A DNA stretch of 64,000 nucleotides from Paralvinella palmiformis. Its lineage: Eukaryota > Annelida > Polychaeta > Terebellida > Alvinellidae. Below the pieces are notes generated by a model that had not been told where the DNA came from, did not search any database, and saw only the letters and a program-made list of their open reading frames with translations. The translations under genes and the position numbers were made by a program. Position 1 is the first letter of the stretch; every line of letters starts with the position of its first letter. Shown one piece after another: positions 1 through 10,279 of the stretch. The DNA lies in NCBI GenBank assembly GCA_025642065.1, contig JAODUP010000463.1:62001-126000 (forward strand), written 5' to 3'.

Positions 1-446
1 ATAATAGCTATAATAGCGGCAACATATGAAGCAGTGTTTCAATACATTGACCTTTCATGCTCATAGAACCAACAAACTGACAAATCATTATGTATATAAA
101 TATGACAGCAGTCCGTCAATGGGTAAATCAGTTCTATTGTCATCTTTTGCCTTACATAAATAATCAAACACCTTGTGTAATCGTGAAAGTAATCTCTGAT
201 TACCATAACATTTACAATTAACATTAAGTATTTAAATGACTGTAGCAGGCACAGCTGGTCGCTTTAGCGAAACTACTGTCCACGCAATTGACAATGTATG
301 CGTTCTGTTCAATTTTGTTTTGTTTTGGTATATAAGAACTACTCCACATCTTTAAATGATTTCGGAATGTTGTTTTTTTCTTTCTCTGCTACGTCAGTAC
401 AGTTATGTGCAAACAGGCAGACATACATGCGTACGTACGCGTTGGC

Positions 447-482
<36 letters not shown>

Positions 483-700
483 GCAGATATTTTTTTTAAT
501 TGGTTGTAATCATGTAGATTGAATTTAAATTCCATTTCCGTGGCAATATGTTTTAAGTTTAGAGATTTTTGCCCTCAATTCTCATGGCAATATCGTTAAC
601 ATTAATCTTTTCAGCATTCCTCTAGTTCAGCCTTACGAGTTCACATAACTGGAGGAAGCTGGATGACATCGAACCGAACTGTTTGTCCGATTTAAGGATA
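1..700. other. No gene seen; AT-rich flank
   Basis: AT-rich sequence with a CAGA tetranucleotide repeat at about 447-480. The short frames here have repeat-like or random composition. Confidence 0.5.
447..480. repeat. (CAGA)n microsatellite
   Basis: About seven CAGA units followed by a diverged unit. Confidence 0.9.
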
Positions 701-753
701 TTCTTGCGAGGTACGGACGGACCAGGAGCATCCGTGAAACAATAAGAGGAGTT

Positions 754-1070
754 TTAAGGTCGACGGCAAAAAATGTTTATTCGGTTCTCATCTTCTAAAA
801 TGCTTAATTTCAACCTGTTAACGACGTCTTTGAGATAGCGCAGATTTGCCCCGAGCTGTAGATACTGTTCAGTCTCCTTCTGTATTGCCGAATCAAGTGC
901 CTGCTGTTGTAAAACCGCATATCGTTCAGGGTGGAGAATGGTCTGGTTCCCTGGCATATCGGATTGCGAACAGAACGGGTAAACCAATGGCGTTCGCTCA
1001 ACGGGTAGTGGACCTAAGGAGGCAGCCAATTGCGAAGCATATGCCATGTCTATCTAAACTGGAATCGAAC
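754..1070 (-). CDS. Orphan coding-like exon, 97-residue hypothetical protein
   Basis: Not recognised. The minus-strand ATG at 1047 is preceded in frame by TAG. It opens MAYASQLAASLGPLPVERTP then LVYPFCSQSD, and ends in a predicted helix with LRYLKDVVNRLKLSILEDEN and the stop at 754. A good acceptor (TGTCGTTTCAG) lies at 1071-1072. A strong minus donor, GG|GTAAGT, lies at 1223-1222, suggesting a leader exon upstream and a 153-nt intron. Codon choice looks protein-like. It could be a small gene or a relic of a larger one. Confidence 0.4.
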
Positions 1071-1484
1071 CTGAAACGACACCGAAACGCCAATTAAAAT
1101 GATGAACCTCTCAGAATGTAGTAATATTTGTGAGCGAGCCGTGTGGCGTAGGGAGACAGCCGGACGAATGTGTTGGTGTTGATTCGACGAGGTATTGAAA
1201 TATTCGACGAATTAATAACTTACCCGAACAAAACTTGGCCGAACGAGAAGCTGAACAGGAACAGTTGAAATGGTAAACGAATTTTCTTTTGTAAAGATTT
1301 ATTGGTTTGAGAAAGGCGCCTAAATCATATCACGTGATAACCGTAATTTGTTCATGCTATTTTGCTCCCCCTTCCCGCCCGTGTTTGCGTGTGTGGGGGA
1401 GTTGGGTGTTTTACAAATTTAAAAATACGGTTACGGACTTTAATTACGAATTCACGCTTAATTGGTGATACATTTAAATAAATT

Positions 1485-1509
1485 CACACACACACACACA
1501 CACACACAC
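1485..1509. repeat. (CA)n microsatellite
   Basis: Twelve CA units. Confidence 0.9.
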
Positions 1510-2185
1510 CCCTCTCTATGTACATTTGCGGCTACGTTTACTCATTATATCTTCAATAGGTATTATTAACTTCATTAATTCAAAATGTAAATACATTCTT
1601 CGTAGCGTGAACTTTGACGATTTTCGTTTTTTAATATTTATATCATACATAATTCAGTGATTTGTTTAGTTCGAACCCGATAAACGTCGACTAGTATGTG
1701 TAAATCTTATCATAGATAGCTAGGATTAATTATCTATAATATCGGGGTTTATTTACAATGAATCGAAATGGTGGTTTATAGGTAGAGCTGTAGCATGTCA
1801 ATTTTGTCGTTACAGGTGGCTTTTTTGGTTGAAAAGAAATTCGTGTACGTTGTCAGCATCGTGGAGAATAATTTGGTGACCATCTGTACTACGTAGAAGA
1901 TTCTAGTTGTGATAAATCAGTATATTTATTGAAGCGATCGGTTTTAGACGATCTATTCTGTCGATATCGAGAAGAGATTGGAGTCAGATGGGGGGAGGGA
2001 TTATTTCGGTCGGAACAAACGTCCAAAGAACAAGATAAAAAGGATTTATCTCTACTAAAAAAACCTCTATCGTCTGGGTTAACTCGCGGAATACGGTGTA
2101 AAATATATAAAATAAGTTAAGATTGCACAACAAATCCTCTAGATCCTAAGGTTTGCTTGATGTTATCGAAATCGATTTGCTGTAA

Positions 2186-2379
2186 TTACTCGATGCTAAA
2201 ATACTCGGTTTCACAGCTAATAATGGAAGGAAAAGGTGATCCACGGGATGTCATCTTCGTTCGTAAGACGTCTCCAAAATATTTGATATCCTGATATAGC
2301 TGCTCCAGAGTGTGCTGACCTGTTTGGTTCGCATAATTTGCATCTACGCGAATTCCTTTCGGAAGCTTCATATATTTGG
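2186..2379 (-). CDS. Orphan coding-like terminal exon (about 62 codons)
   Basis: Not recognised. The minus strand reads MKLPKGIRVDANYANQTGQ, then HTLEQLYQDIKYFGDVLRTK, with a stop after TEYFSIE. A possible acceptor (branch-like TTACTAAAC, then ATATGAG) just ahead would add AKY before the Met. Balanced codon use and an amphipathic helix suggest real coding history. No partner exon is established. Confidence 0.35.
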
Positions 2380-2577
2380 CCTCATATTTTGTTTAGTAAA
2401 GGCAATAAATTAAACTAAACGAATAAAAAAAAAACATTATACACCGAAGTGGTCAGCTTTCCAATACTGATTTGTTCTTCCAGGTTGGTGATGCATTTTT
2501 TTCAAAAAATTTCGCAGTAGTATATCATACAATAATTTAATTATATATTATATAAAGCATATAATTATATGTGAAAT

Positions 2578-2640
2578 GTTTAGGCCCATTGAGCCTACCA
2601 TGTGCACCGAAGTGGCCGTAAAACATCAATCATTAGACAT
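2578..2640 (+). mobile_element. SINE family A, 3' fragment
   Basis: It carries the family-A 3' core (GCCCATTGAGCCTACC, then GTGCAC.GAAGTGGCCGTAAAAC) and the ATC-type tail. It lacks the tRNA-like head. Confidence 0.7.
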
Positions 2641-3236
2641 GTGAAATTTGGGTGATTGAATGTAGGTTTTGGAGCAGGTAGAAAACTAATTACTAGCAAC
2701 ATCCACGTCAGCTATAACTGGTTTACGTAGGGCGTAAATGACATTTTTTAAATGATATGCATCACTAGGAAGATGCCTTTTCAAAAGTTCACCCGAAATT
2801 CTTCGGTTTGTGGTTTTGCAAAACTGCAGTAGCTGAACAAATAATATTTGATATCAAATTATCATTTCTAATGCACTTTTCTTAATTTAGTTTCTCTTAC
2901 GATTTTTAATATAATAACATGTTTATTCATACTAAAATACATAGTACATACATAGTAATAAAAACAACATTCATTTAGTACAAATGTTAATTAAAATATC
3001 ATTTAACGTTTGTTGCTTCTCTTTCAAAAAACAAGAATGCAAGGAAAAGCCTCTGTACAACATAATGTGTCACATTGTAAATGACTAGCATTTATATATG
3101 TCTTTATTTTAGAAAGAGAATTACTGTAAAACGTATTATTCGTAAGTCTACATTTAAACAAAAGGTAATTAAAACATTTTGATATAGAGGAACCACCGCC
3201 TGTGGTGACTAGATCAGACAATAAATATAATACTAA

Positions 3237-3241
3237 TAATA

Positions 3242-3272
<31 letters not shown>

Positions 3273-3640
3273 TGTATATTTAATAAAGCGCCCTTACTAG
3301 CAGGAGCCATTCAAAGACGCTGTACAAATAATATGTAATATAATAATACCCCAAATAATATATCTATAAAAACCCTGTAATGATTTAAAAGATAATAATT
3401 ATTTATCTGTGAAAGCGACCTTAAATGGGTGTGTTTTTAGAAGAGGTTTAAAATTTTGAAGAGACGACGCATTTCTAATATTTGCCGGCAACCTATTCCA
3501 CGAAGTGGGAGCTGCAACACTAAACGCACAATCACCATATGACTTGAGCCGAGACACTGGCACCTGCAATAGTATCTGACTGGATGAGCTATGATATTGT
3601 ACTCGTGCGCGTCTCATTACATCGGAAATGAGAACCATAT
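3237..3640 (-). mobile_element. LINE 3' end: reverse-transcriptase tail, 3'UTR and (ATT)n tail
   Basis: The minus strand is open from 3638 to 3399. It contains SSSSQILLQVPVSRLKSYGD then CAFSVAAPTSWNRLPANIRN and FKPLLKTHPFKVAF. This is the characteristic C-terminus of jockey/CR1/L2-type LINE polymerases (YG.R.FS.AAP..WN.LP..IR). A stop is followed by an AT-rich 3'UTR ending GGCGCTTTATTAAATATACA and about twelve ATT units at 3237-3273. Most of the RT domain is missing between here and the endonuclease piece. Confidence 0.75.
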
Positions 3641-3949
3641 TGTTTCCAGATATTCTGCCAAAAATCGAAGTCTATATGGCGGGAAAATATCGTTCCGGCC
3701 AGTTATATTACGGATTTACCCGATATATACGAAATACATAGTTCGCTGGATGTGATACATCCATCTGTAATTGAATCATGAAACATCTGAATCAAATTAG
3801 ATTTGTACAATGAATAACTTCCCACGATTTTGCTATTGACCTAAGGAGACGTTCCAGTGTTTCGCCATAGTCCAGAAGATCGTCTAGTTTGGCAGATGGA
3901 TCACTTCGGTCTCATCGTAAATGTTTGATTGTGAGATAATGAACTAGAC

Positions 3950-4265
3950 ACAATGTAAATTTTGTGATTTATTGCACCGTGGAACGATACATTATCTCCA
4001 CCTTGTAGGCTGTTATACCTGGCAATATCGTTGATAAGTGCACCACTCACAATAAAGTGTTCTATAATGTGAGTATTGTGAGGGTAACATCTACAACAAT
4101 ATTGATATTGTTAATACAGAACTAAAGTATATCGGTTAGATAGTGAATGAAACTTGAGTCTGGGCGATCTAAGCTGGTATTTAGATCCCCACCTATAATA
4201 ATATTGTTACACTATAGTATTTCACATATTTTGACGATTTCCTCCCATACCAACATTTTATTCAG
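3950..4265 (-). pseudogene. LINE endonuclease (APE-type) fragment
   Basis: The minus strand reads IIIGGDLNTSLDRPDSSFTI, containing the GD.NT motif of AP-endonuclease-like LINE domains. After frameshifts it reads IEHFIVSGALINDIARYNSL then QGGDNVSFHGAI, like the (D)HF..S..L...I......DGDN.SDH.P end of this domain. It contains several stops and shifts. It belongs with the adjacent ORF1-like and RT-tail pieces. Confidence 0.55.
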
Positions 4266-4539
4266 ATATATTATCTGAAGAATCAGATGACATATACAAT
4301 TTAAATAAAACAAAAGAACGTGCACTTATATCCTTTTGGATGACACAATTATTGGTGTTACCTTTGTTTTCAGGGTGCTATTCCATATGATGGAGCAATC
4401 ACCGAAACCTTACCCTAGAGTAAGAACATTGTCATCAATTGTAGGAGAAGAAAGTCATGATCAAGTAATAACTTAATCGGGTTTAACCCGGGCTAAAACC
4501 CGTACTATTATAAGAAGAAAGCTTAAGTTATGCAGCCAT

Positions 4540-4834
4540 ATTGGAAGCTTAGGAGTAGGTCATTTTCAGGCAAACTATATTCCATTGTACAGAATAAGAA
4601 ATTCTATTCTTTGGACTGTCTTGAATGGAACCGACGTACGAAAATACCTTCCAGCCACAAGTTACTATCAAATAAGCCAGAGAATTCTGAACTGGGTACA
4701 GTAAGATTAAATGGCTTATATTTAGCTTCATCATGTGAGACACATTCAATACGAAGAACTCTGAAGCCATTGCTTGCTATAAATTGATTGAGTACTGATG
4801 TATCGATAGATTTATATACCTTATATATAAACAA
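4540..4834 (-). pseudogene. LINE ORF1-like fragment
   Basis: The minus strand is open over about 75 codons, with SNGFRVLRIECVSHDEAKY followed by KPFNLTVPSSEFSGLF and LWLEGIFVRRF. The pattern K.F...VP.......LWP.G..VR.F is typical of the ORF1 or gag-like protein of invertebrate non-LTR retrotransposons. It lies upstream, in LINE orientation, of endonuclease-like and reverse-transcriptase-like pieces, consistent with one decayed element. The frame is broken after the fragment. Confidence 0.5.
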
Positions 4835-5147
4835 GTCTCTGTTCAGGAAGCTTACAGATTAACCTTTTTTAGTCGCCCCGTTGCTGATGCAGACCCACGT
4901 ATTACCCGATTGTTGTCTGGATCGTTCTTTCTTATGGTATAGCGTGTTAGATGGAACTCCTCACAATCATATCTTGATACTGTGTTTGCGTGGATTGCGG
5001 GAGACATCATCACGGCTGTCTTTGTAGACGATGACGTCCAGGACTTTGACACTAATGATGACAGTTTTTACTGTCAGAGCGGTGCAATAAACATCTTGTT
5101 GGCGTGGCACAGAGATGTTCATCGGCTTAGAAGCAGCCCCGGTATAT

Positions 5148-5334
5148 GATGATGATGATTGATGTTTTACGGCCACTTTTGTGCACAAGGTAGGCTAAAT
5201 GGGCCGAGCGACTTCCAAAGGTAATGGGACGAACTGAAAGACGAAACAACCTTCAGATATGCCCACGCCGGGATTCGAACACAGGTGGTAGTGATCTGTG
5301 GTCCAGCACGCTACCGCTAGACCACGGAGGCGCC
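5148..5334 (-). mobile_element. SINE family A, nearly full-length
   Basis: On the minus strand: head GGCGCCTCCGTGGTCTAGCG with a tRNA-like A box; GTGTTCGAATCCCGGCG as B box; the conserved body ATCTGAAGGTTGTTTCGTC, CATTACCTTTGG and GCCCATTTAGCCTACC; the 3' end GGCCGTAAAACATCAATC; and an (ATC)n tail. It is the best template for the family in this window. It is retroposed by a LINE partner and has no coding capacity. Confidence 0.85.
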
Positions 5335-5475
5335 CTAACCCCGGCCCTATGAGGACATCTGGACTTTCTTAAAAATAGATATGGCTGTGCCCGATAGGCG
5401 ACAGCCAGGGGTCTCTCTACCCCCAATCTTCAACAAGTTAATAATATCATTAACCTTATTAGGACCATTACTTTA

Positions 5476-5757
5476 TTAAACGCTGAAAACATTACAATTC
5501 GTGGATACCACTGTGACGTCATCTTTGACAAACATAGACGCCAAACACTTGCCGTGGCCTTGTTTAACCTGTGTTACGTGTTCTATATTGCCTTTGTTAA
5601 ACGTATAAAGTGGTGTATTGTGCCATATATAACTATACAAGTGGGTCTGCCAGTGGATGGAATATGCATTCATTCCCCAAAACAAGACTAGTTTGCGCGA
5701 TTCGTTACGAAACATGAACAGAGTCAAGTCGAAGTCAACTTGCCGCAGCAAGCTCTG
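5476..5757 (-). CDS. Orphan coding-like terminal exon with overlapping AATAAA
   Basis: Not recognised. After an acceptor ATTTGCAG the minus strand is open for about 93 codons. It contains QVDFDLTLFMFRNESRKLVL, FWGMNAYSIHWQTHLYSYIW and VKQGHGKCLASMFVKDDVTV. The stop TAA overlaps a canonical AATAAA (GTTTAATAAAG), as expected of a compact last exon. It is rich in aromatic and beta-type residues. Upstream exons were not found. Confidence 0.4.
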   Translation of the reverse strand, partial: QSLLRQVDFDLTLFMFRNESRKLVLFWGMNAYSIHWQTHLYSYIWHNTPLYTFNKGNIEHVTQVKQGHGKCLASMFVKDDVTVVSTNCNVFSV

Positions 5758-6539
5758 CAAATGTTAATTATTTTGCCGTCTATGGCACGATCAGTTGGAT
5801 ATGACATGAAGAGTGTCAGGCTCACAGAAGATGCTATTCCAACCTGAGTAATGCTAAGCCCAAACGAATCACCAGGTTGATGGAGAAACTGAAAAAAATG
5901 GGCATGTATGAGCGATAATAGGGTAATCTTGGGAGCAAAGTTCGCCAGTCAACGCATTCGTGAATAACTTAAATTTAACTTATTCGCAAAAAAAATTAGT
6001 TTACTTAGACCTACTCAAAGCTTCTTATGGATGTGTATTGTAGACAATACTAAACTGTTAAAATAGTAGTTGGTCCATCGAGAGCAGCACATTCCTGTAT
6101 AGGCCTCATATGGGAGAGCCCCATGTACCCACCGGGCTCTCGTGTATCGACAAATATCACTTTATTTTAAATGACGTTATGTGATAGGAAGATTAAATAT
6201 TCACATTTAGGCCCAGTATGTTGACTTATCAATTAAGCTTATACCAACACAAACAAGTATACGCCAATCCAACTGGTGTTGTGGACCCAGGGCTGGTGTC
6301 GGCGGCACAGGTGGATGCTTTAGATACACGTGTGCACTTGATGCAGCTAATCCCTCACAATTAATACTGTCTGTGATCTGTTTTGCGAGTGGTTCAAAGC
6401 TGTAGGGTTCGATATCCTACCCGATTACATTCCACTTCCGCAAGCTGAAGATCCGCTGTATTATTTGGTCGATGTACAGTTTGTCGTCCTCAAAAGAAAA
6501 CTCTAACCTGTCGCTGTAGGCGTGTTATCGTCATCTTTA

Positions 6540-6832
6540 GAAAGATCTTCTAATAATTGGCGAAATGGCAGTTAGTGTACATGACTTGGATATGTCAAAT
6601 GAGGGGGACGCATATGCTCTGAAATATACTGCTTCACCACGAGGCCTAACTTTAAACATATTTAGAATTTGCAATAGAGGATATATAGTCGTCGGAGAAA
6701 ACCTTACCAGTTGCCCGATTGGATCCAAAACGCCTCCTACTATAGTGCCACGGCCGGGATTCGAACCTCCGACCTCCCGCACAGCATGACCATGAGTAAG
6801 GAAGTCCGACGCTCTAACCCATGAGTGGGGCG
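6540..6832 (-). mobile_element. SINE family D (separate tRNA-like head)
   Basis: On the minus strand the head is GGCGCCCCACTCATGGGTTA then GAGCGTCGGAC, with B box GGTTCGAATCCCGGCCG. A body of about 200 nt unlike families A-C follows. The open frames across it in both directions are a property of the element, not of a gene. Confidence 0.6.
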
Positions 6833-7135
6833 CCTACGTGGTCTAAATGATAGCGCGTTGGATCACTGTATTCAATTTTTACCGGCATTTTATTACAAAT
6901 GTGTTTCACTGTATTCAGCACTACAAGCCTCCATATGTTTCACACCGGTTTTACGGGAGGGCGCCTTCGTGGTCTAGCGGTAGCGAATCTCGGCCTGGGC
7001 ATATCTGAAGGTTGTTTCGTCTTTCACTTCGCCTCATTACCTTTGGAGGACGCTCGGCCCAGTTAGCCTACCTTGTGCACAAAACTGGCCGTAAAACATC
7101 AATCATTATCATCATCATCATCATCATCATCACAC
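6829..7135 (+). mobile_element. SINE family A head fragment, then a second family A copy
   Basis: A family-A head (GGCGCCTACGTGGTCTA) at 6829 is truncated. A second copy starts at about 6960 (GGCGCCTTCGTGGTCTAGCG) and has the core and an (ATC)n tail to about 7132. This copy lacks the segment between the A and B boxes, so it is internally deleted. Confidence 0.75.
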
Positions 7136-7558
7136 CGGGTTTACGCTAATTTTAATACGTATTATACGACTGTATAAGTTGTTTTGGCATTTCTTCAGCA
7201 GACTAGTCGGGATTTGAACGAAACGAATTAATTAAATCAAATAAAACTTTGAAGTCTGATAAACGTCATCATATTTATTTTTATGTCTAGGCATATAGTT
7301 AAGTTATTTTCTATGGCTACTGTACAAATATAAGCGACGGGTTGGATTACAAACAAACAAACAAACAAACAAAAGTAAGAAAGGAAGAGACACATTAAAT
7401 TTAGCAGTATGCATTAAGAAGACATTATAATCGTCAGTTCGTGTATAAATTAAGTAACAAATAATCGTATCTCAGCGATGAATTGATAATGATGGAAGTG
7501 AAAATATGAGAAACGCAATCGGTCACCAACCGAATTATAATTAAACGGTCCACCATAA

Positions 7559-7622
7559 CGATGATGATGGTGATTATGATAATCATCGTCTTCATCATCA
7601 TCATCATCATCGTCGTCGTCGT
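7559..7622. repeat. Trinucleotide GAT/ATC/GTC repeat
   Basis: An imperfect GAT-type run turning into ATC and GTC units, next to a coding-like exon. It may be the tail of an eroded family-A SINE. Confidence 0.7.
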
Positions 7623-7629
7623 CAGAACA

Positions 7630-7882
7630 CTACATGTGATAATATCCACGCTTCTCGTCATACATCAGCGGGTTTGGGACATCGATCTTCATCCACTCTT
7701 TATAGAGACTGGCTAGCTTGATTTTCGTGTCTTCTTCTGCTACTGCCAGCATGGTAAATTCGGTTTCCAACGCCAACTTTATCAGCTTCAGTGATTCGAG
7801 CTTTTTGATGAGGTTCGGGTTGGGATCGCTGCGCTGCATCGTTGCCGGAGGCTGAAACGGGATGCGGGGGTGATTGGCATTT
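7630..7882 (-). CDS. Orphan coding-like terminal exon (about 84 codons, helical)
   Basis: Not recognised. The minus strand reads NPNLIKKLESLKLIKLALET, then EFTMLAVAEEDTKIKLASLY and KEWMKIDVPNPLMYDEKRGY, stopping after YHM. A candidate acceptor (GAACTGTTCAG) lies at 7883-7884. Lys/Glu-rich helical composition and GC-richer codons than the flanks favour coding. A trinucleotide ATC/GTC repeat follows directly downstream. Confidence 0.4.
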
Positions 7883-8277
7883 CTGAACAGTTCGGCCAAT
7901 GAATAGAAACGGTTTTATGGAAATATCCGTACATAGTGCGGCCGATATTTATCAGCTTTTGACGTTAGAAGGTGAAATTCTGACGAGAGCTATATCAGAA
8001 AATCAAAATGCTGGCATTGTGAAGTGCGTAATTTTTTAAAATAATAATAATGATAATAATAATAAATTTGATAACATACTTATCAGCCGAATTTTCATAG
8101 AAATCACTATCACTAAAACAATTACATACTTTAACAGAAAAATGGTGAGAGCACACGAACAAGAACTTTTTTTATTGAATTACAATTGAATTCAAAATGT
8201 TTTGAAAATACCGCCTAAATCATATCGTTTTTTGTAAATCCGTTCATACCTGTACACTTAGGTATAGACATGCTCAC

Positions 8278-8447
8278 GGCCTCCACACCCTAACCGGTAG
8301 CGCAGTTGGCCACAGATCTATAGCACCTGGGTTCAAACTTCGTCCGGGATATATCTGAAGGGTGTTTCAACGTTCACTTCGCCTCATTACCTTTGGAGAT
8401 CGCTCAGCCCATTTAGCCTACCTTAGGCATAAAAGTGGCCGTAAAAC
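8278..8447 (+). mobile_element. SINE family A copy
   Basis: It has the head CCGGTAGCGCAGTTGGCCAC, GGGTTCAAAC as decayed B box, then the family core and GTGGCCGTAAAACAGC. CA/CG-rich microsatellite follows to 8520. Confidence 0.8.
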
Positions 8448-8460
8448 AGCAAACAACAAC

Positions 8461-8520
8461 GTACACACACATACACACACGCGCGCACACACACGCGCGC
8501 GCACACATACACACACACAT
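8461..8520. repeat. CA/CG-rich microsatellite
   Basis: Alternating CA and CG dinucleotides. Confidence 0.85.
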
Positions 8521-8679
8521 AAAGGATGATGGTGTTTTTAACAGTCATCTAAGAACTAATTTACACCATAAGTCTAAGCTTTAAGACCCGTGCATTCGAT
8601 GGAAGCACAGGTGAACCGAAATCGTGGATCATGTTCGCTGGTATAGATACCAACTTCAGGGCTAAAACAATGATCGAAT

Positions 8680-8830
8680 TGGTAGCGCTGTTGACCACAT
8701 TAAGTTTAGCATCAGGATTCAAATCCAGGTAGTGGATATGACCGAAAGGTGTCTCATCTTTCACTTGGTTTCATTACGTTTGGAATTCAATCGGCCAATT
8801 TAAACTACCATCTGAAGAAACGTGTCTCTA
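8680..8830 (+). mobile_element. SINE family A, old copy
   Basis: A strongly diverged core: ATTCAAATCCAGG, CGAAAGGTGTCTCATCTTTC, TTACGTTTGGA and GGCCAATTTAAACTACC. Confidence 0.6.
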
Positions 8831-9083
8831 CAACAACAAAAACAACAACACACAAACACACATTTTTACGTATATACAATTGTTGATACGTAGTCAATGT
8901 CAAGCTTTTGGAGGTTCAACAACACAGATGACACTTCGCCTCGTAACCAATTCCGAATCTCGTCCGTCCTTATTTCAGTATTATCGTAATTAATAAAGCG
9001 ACACTTTTCAGCAGCTTGATATAGCTTTTAGAGCGCACAGGCATTCGCATCCGTCTTTGCTGTGTGACTAATTATATCCACAG

Positions 9084-9257
9084 TGTTACGGGATGATGGT
9101 GATGGTGGTGATGATGACGATGATGATGATTATTGATGTTTTACGGCCACTTTTGTGCACATGGTAGGCTAAATGGGCCGAGTGACCTCCAAATGTAATG
9201 AAGCGAAGTCATAGATGAAACACTCTTCAGATATGCCCACGCCGATGTTACGGGATG
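9084..9257 (-). mobile_element. SINE family A, 5'-truncated, with target-site duplication
   Basis: On the minus strand the core runs from GGCATATCTGAAG to GGCCGTAAAACATCAAT and a GAT/ATC tail. The head is missing. TGTTACGGGATG is present on both sides (9084-9095 and 9246-9257), a 12-nt target-site duplication. This marks target-primed reverse transcription with 5' truncation. Confidence 0.85.
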
Positions 9258-9311
9258 GTGGTGGCCAGCTAGTTAAAAGGTAATAATTACCTCTAATTCT
9301 TCGACACTGGG

Positions 9312-9462
9312 GGTCCACTTGTTATTGTTGTTGAGTTATATTTAGCATCACCGCTGGCCATACCTGGGACATATGGATGAGAAGCGACTCCCTATAACGA
9401 GGAAAAATCCCACAAATCCGGGTACTGATGAGTCATGAATTGAGGCTCATGGTGTCAGAAAA
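9312..9462 (-). mobile_element. SINE family B copy
   Basis: On the minus strand: GTACCCGGATTTGTGGGAT, GGGAGTCGCTTCTCATCCAT, ATGTCCCAGGTATGGCCAG, and a tail of CAACAACAATAAC. The 5' head is decayed. Confidence 0.75.
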
Positions 9463-9919
9463 ACTGTTAATACACAGACATTAATGCTACTGATGATATT
9501 ATTGTTGTTGGTGTTTTAATGGCAGCTGTGTAACCGCGAATAAAACCGTACCACGAACGAACGTATCTCGGGTTAATACACTGTGTTATAAAAGGCGAAC
9601 ACGTTATTAACTTGTAAACATTGACATATAAAAATCGGTTCCATAACAACATCAACAACAACAACAACCTGACTACAGCGTCACGGTGATGCTCGAAGAG
9701 ATAAGATGCGAGAAATACGGAGACCAAACTAAGATGATCATCGTGTACTTTCCTCTTCTTTCGTAATCCTCTTCGTCCCCAGTGGGACATAAGGCTACAA
9801 CAACGATCTTCCACCGGGTCTTGTTCTTTGACCAGATGTGGTCATACTGCAAGATGTCAGCCTCAAGTCCGCTATGGGGCCCCCTTGTGGTAGCTGTAAT
9901 TGTTGTAGTTTCCATAACA

Positions 9920-10140
9920 ATGTTAATTTGTTTTTACGGGGTGGGGATGTTCGTCCCCCGCCCAACCTTCAACCAGTTGCTGGGTTTCGTCTGGTCCCTC
10001 CTCTGAGACCTGCCCAGTTTGGTTAAACCTGACAGGGGCTTAAGCCCCCGCTGGTATACCTCCCAGAGTCCTTGAGACCCGCAAGCCTCCTCATAATCAT
10101 CAACAGGTCCTTGCACCTGACTAAGACTGAAAAGACAAGA
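9920..10140. other. Unassigned GC-rich block
   Basis: A sharply GC-richer segment with short inverted pieces (GGGGCTTAAGCCCC at 10035-10048) and an open minus-strand frame. It looks like part of a repeat rather than a gene. I cannot assign it. Confidence 0.35.
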
Positions 10141-10279
10141 CTCAACAATTGGATGAAAGTATAGTACAATTATTAATGATGAGCGCTGTTCGGGATATAT
10201 CTAACCTACTATACGACATAATTTTAGGATATTAGTTTCAATTTACGTGACCTATATATGTATGACCCAGTAAACATTA

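Noticed and set aside
6537..6789. Protein genes on both strands at 6.5-6.8 kb
   Set aside because: Both frames lie inside one tRNA-derived SINE; they are properties of the element.
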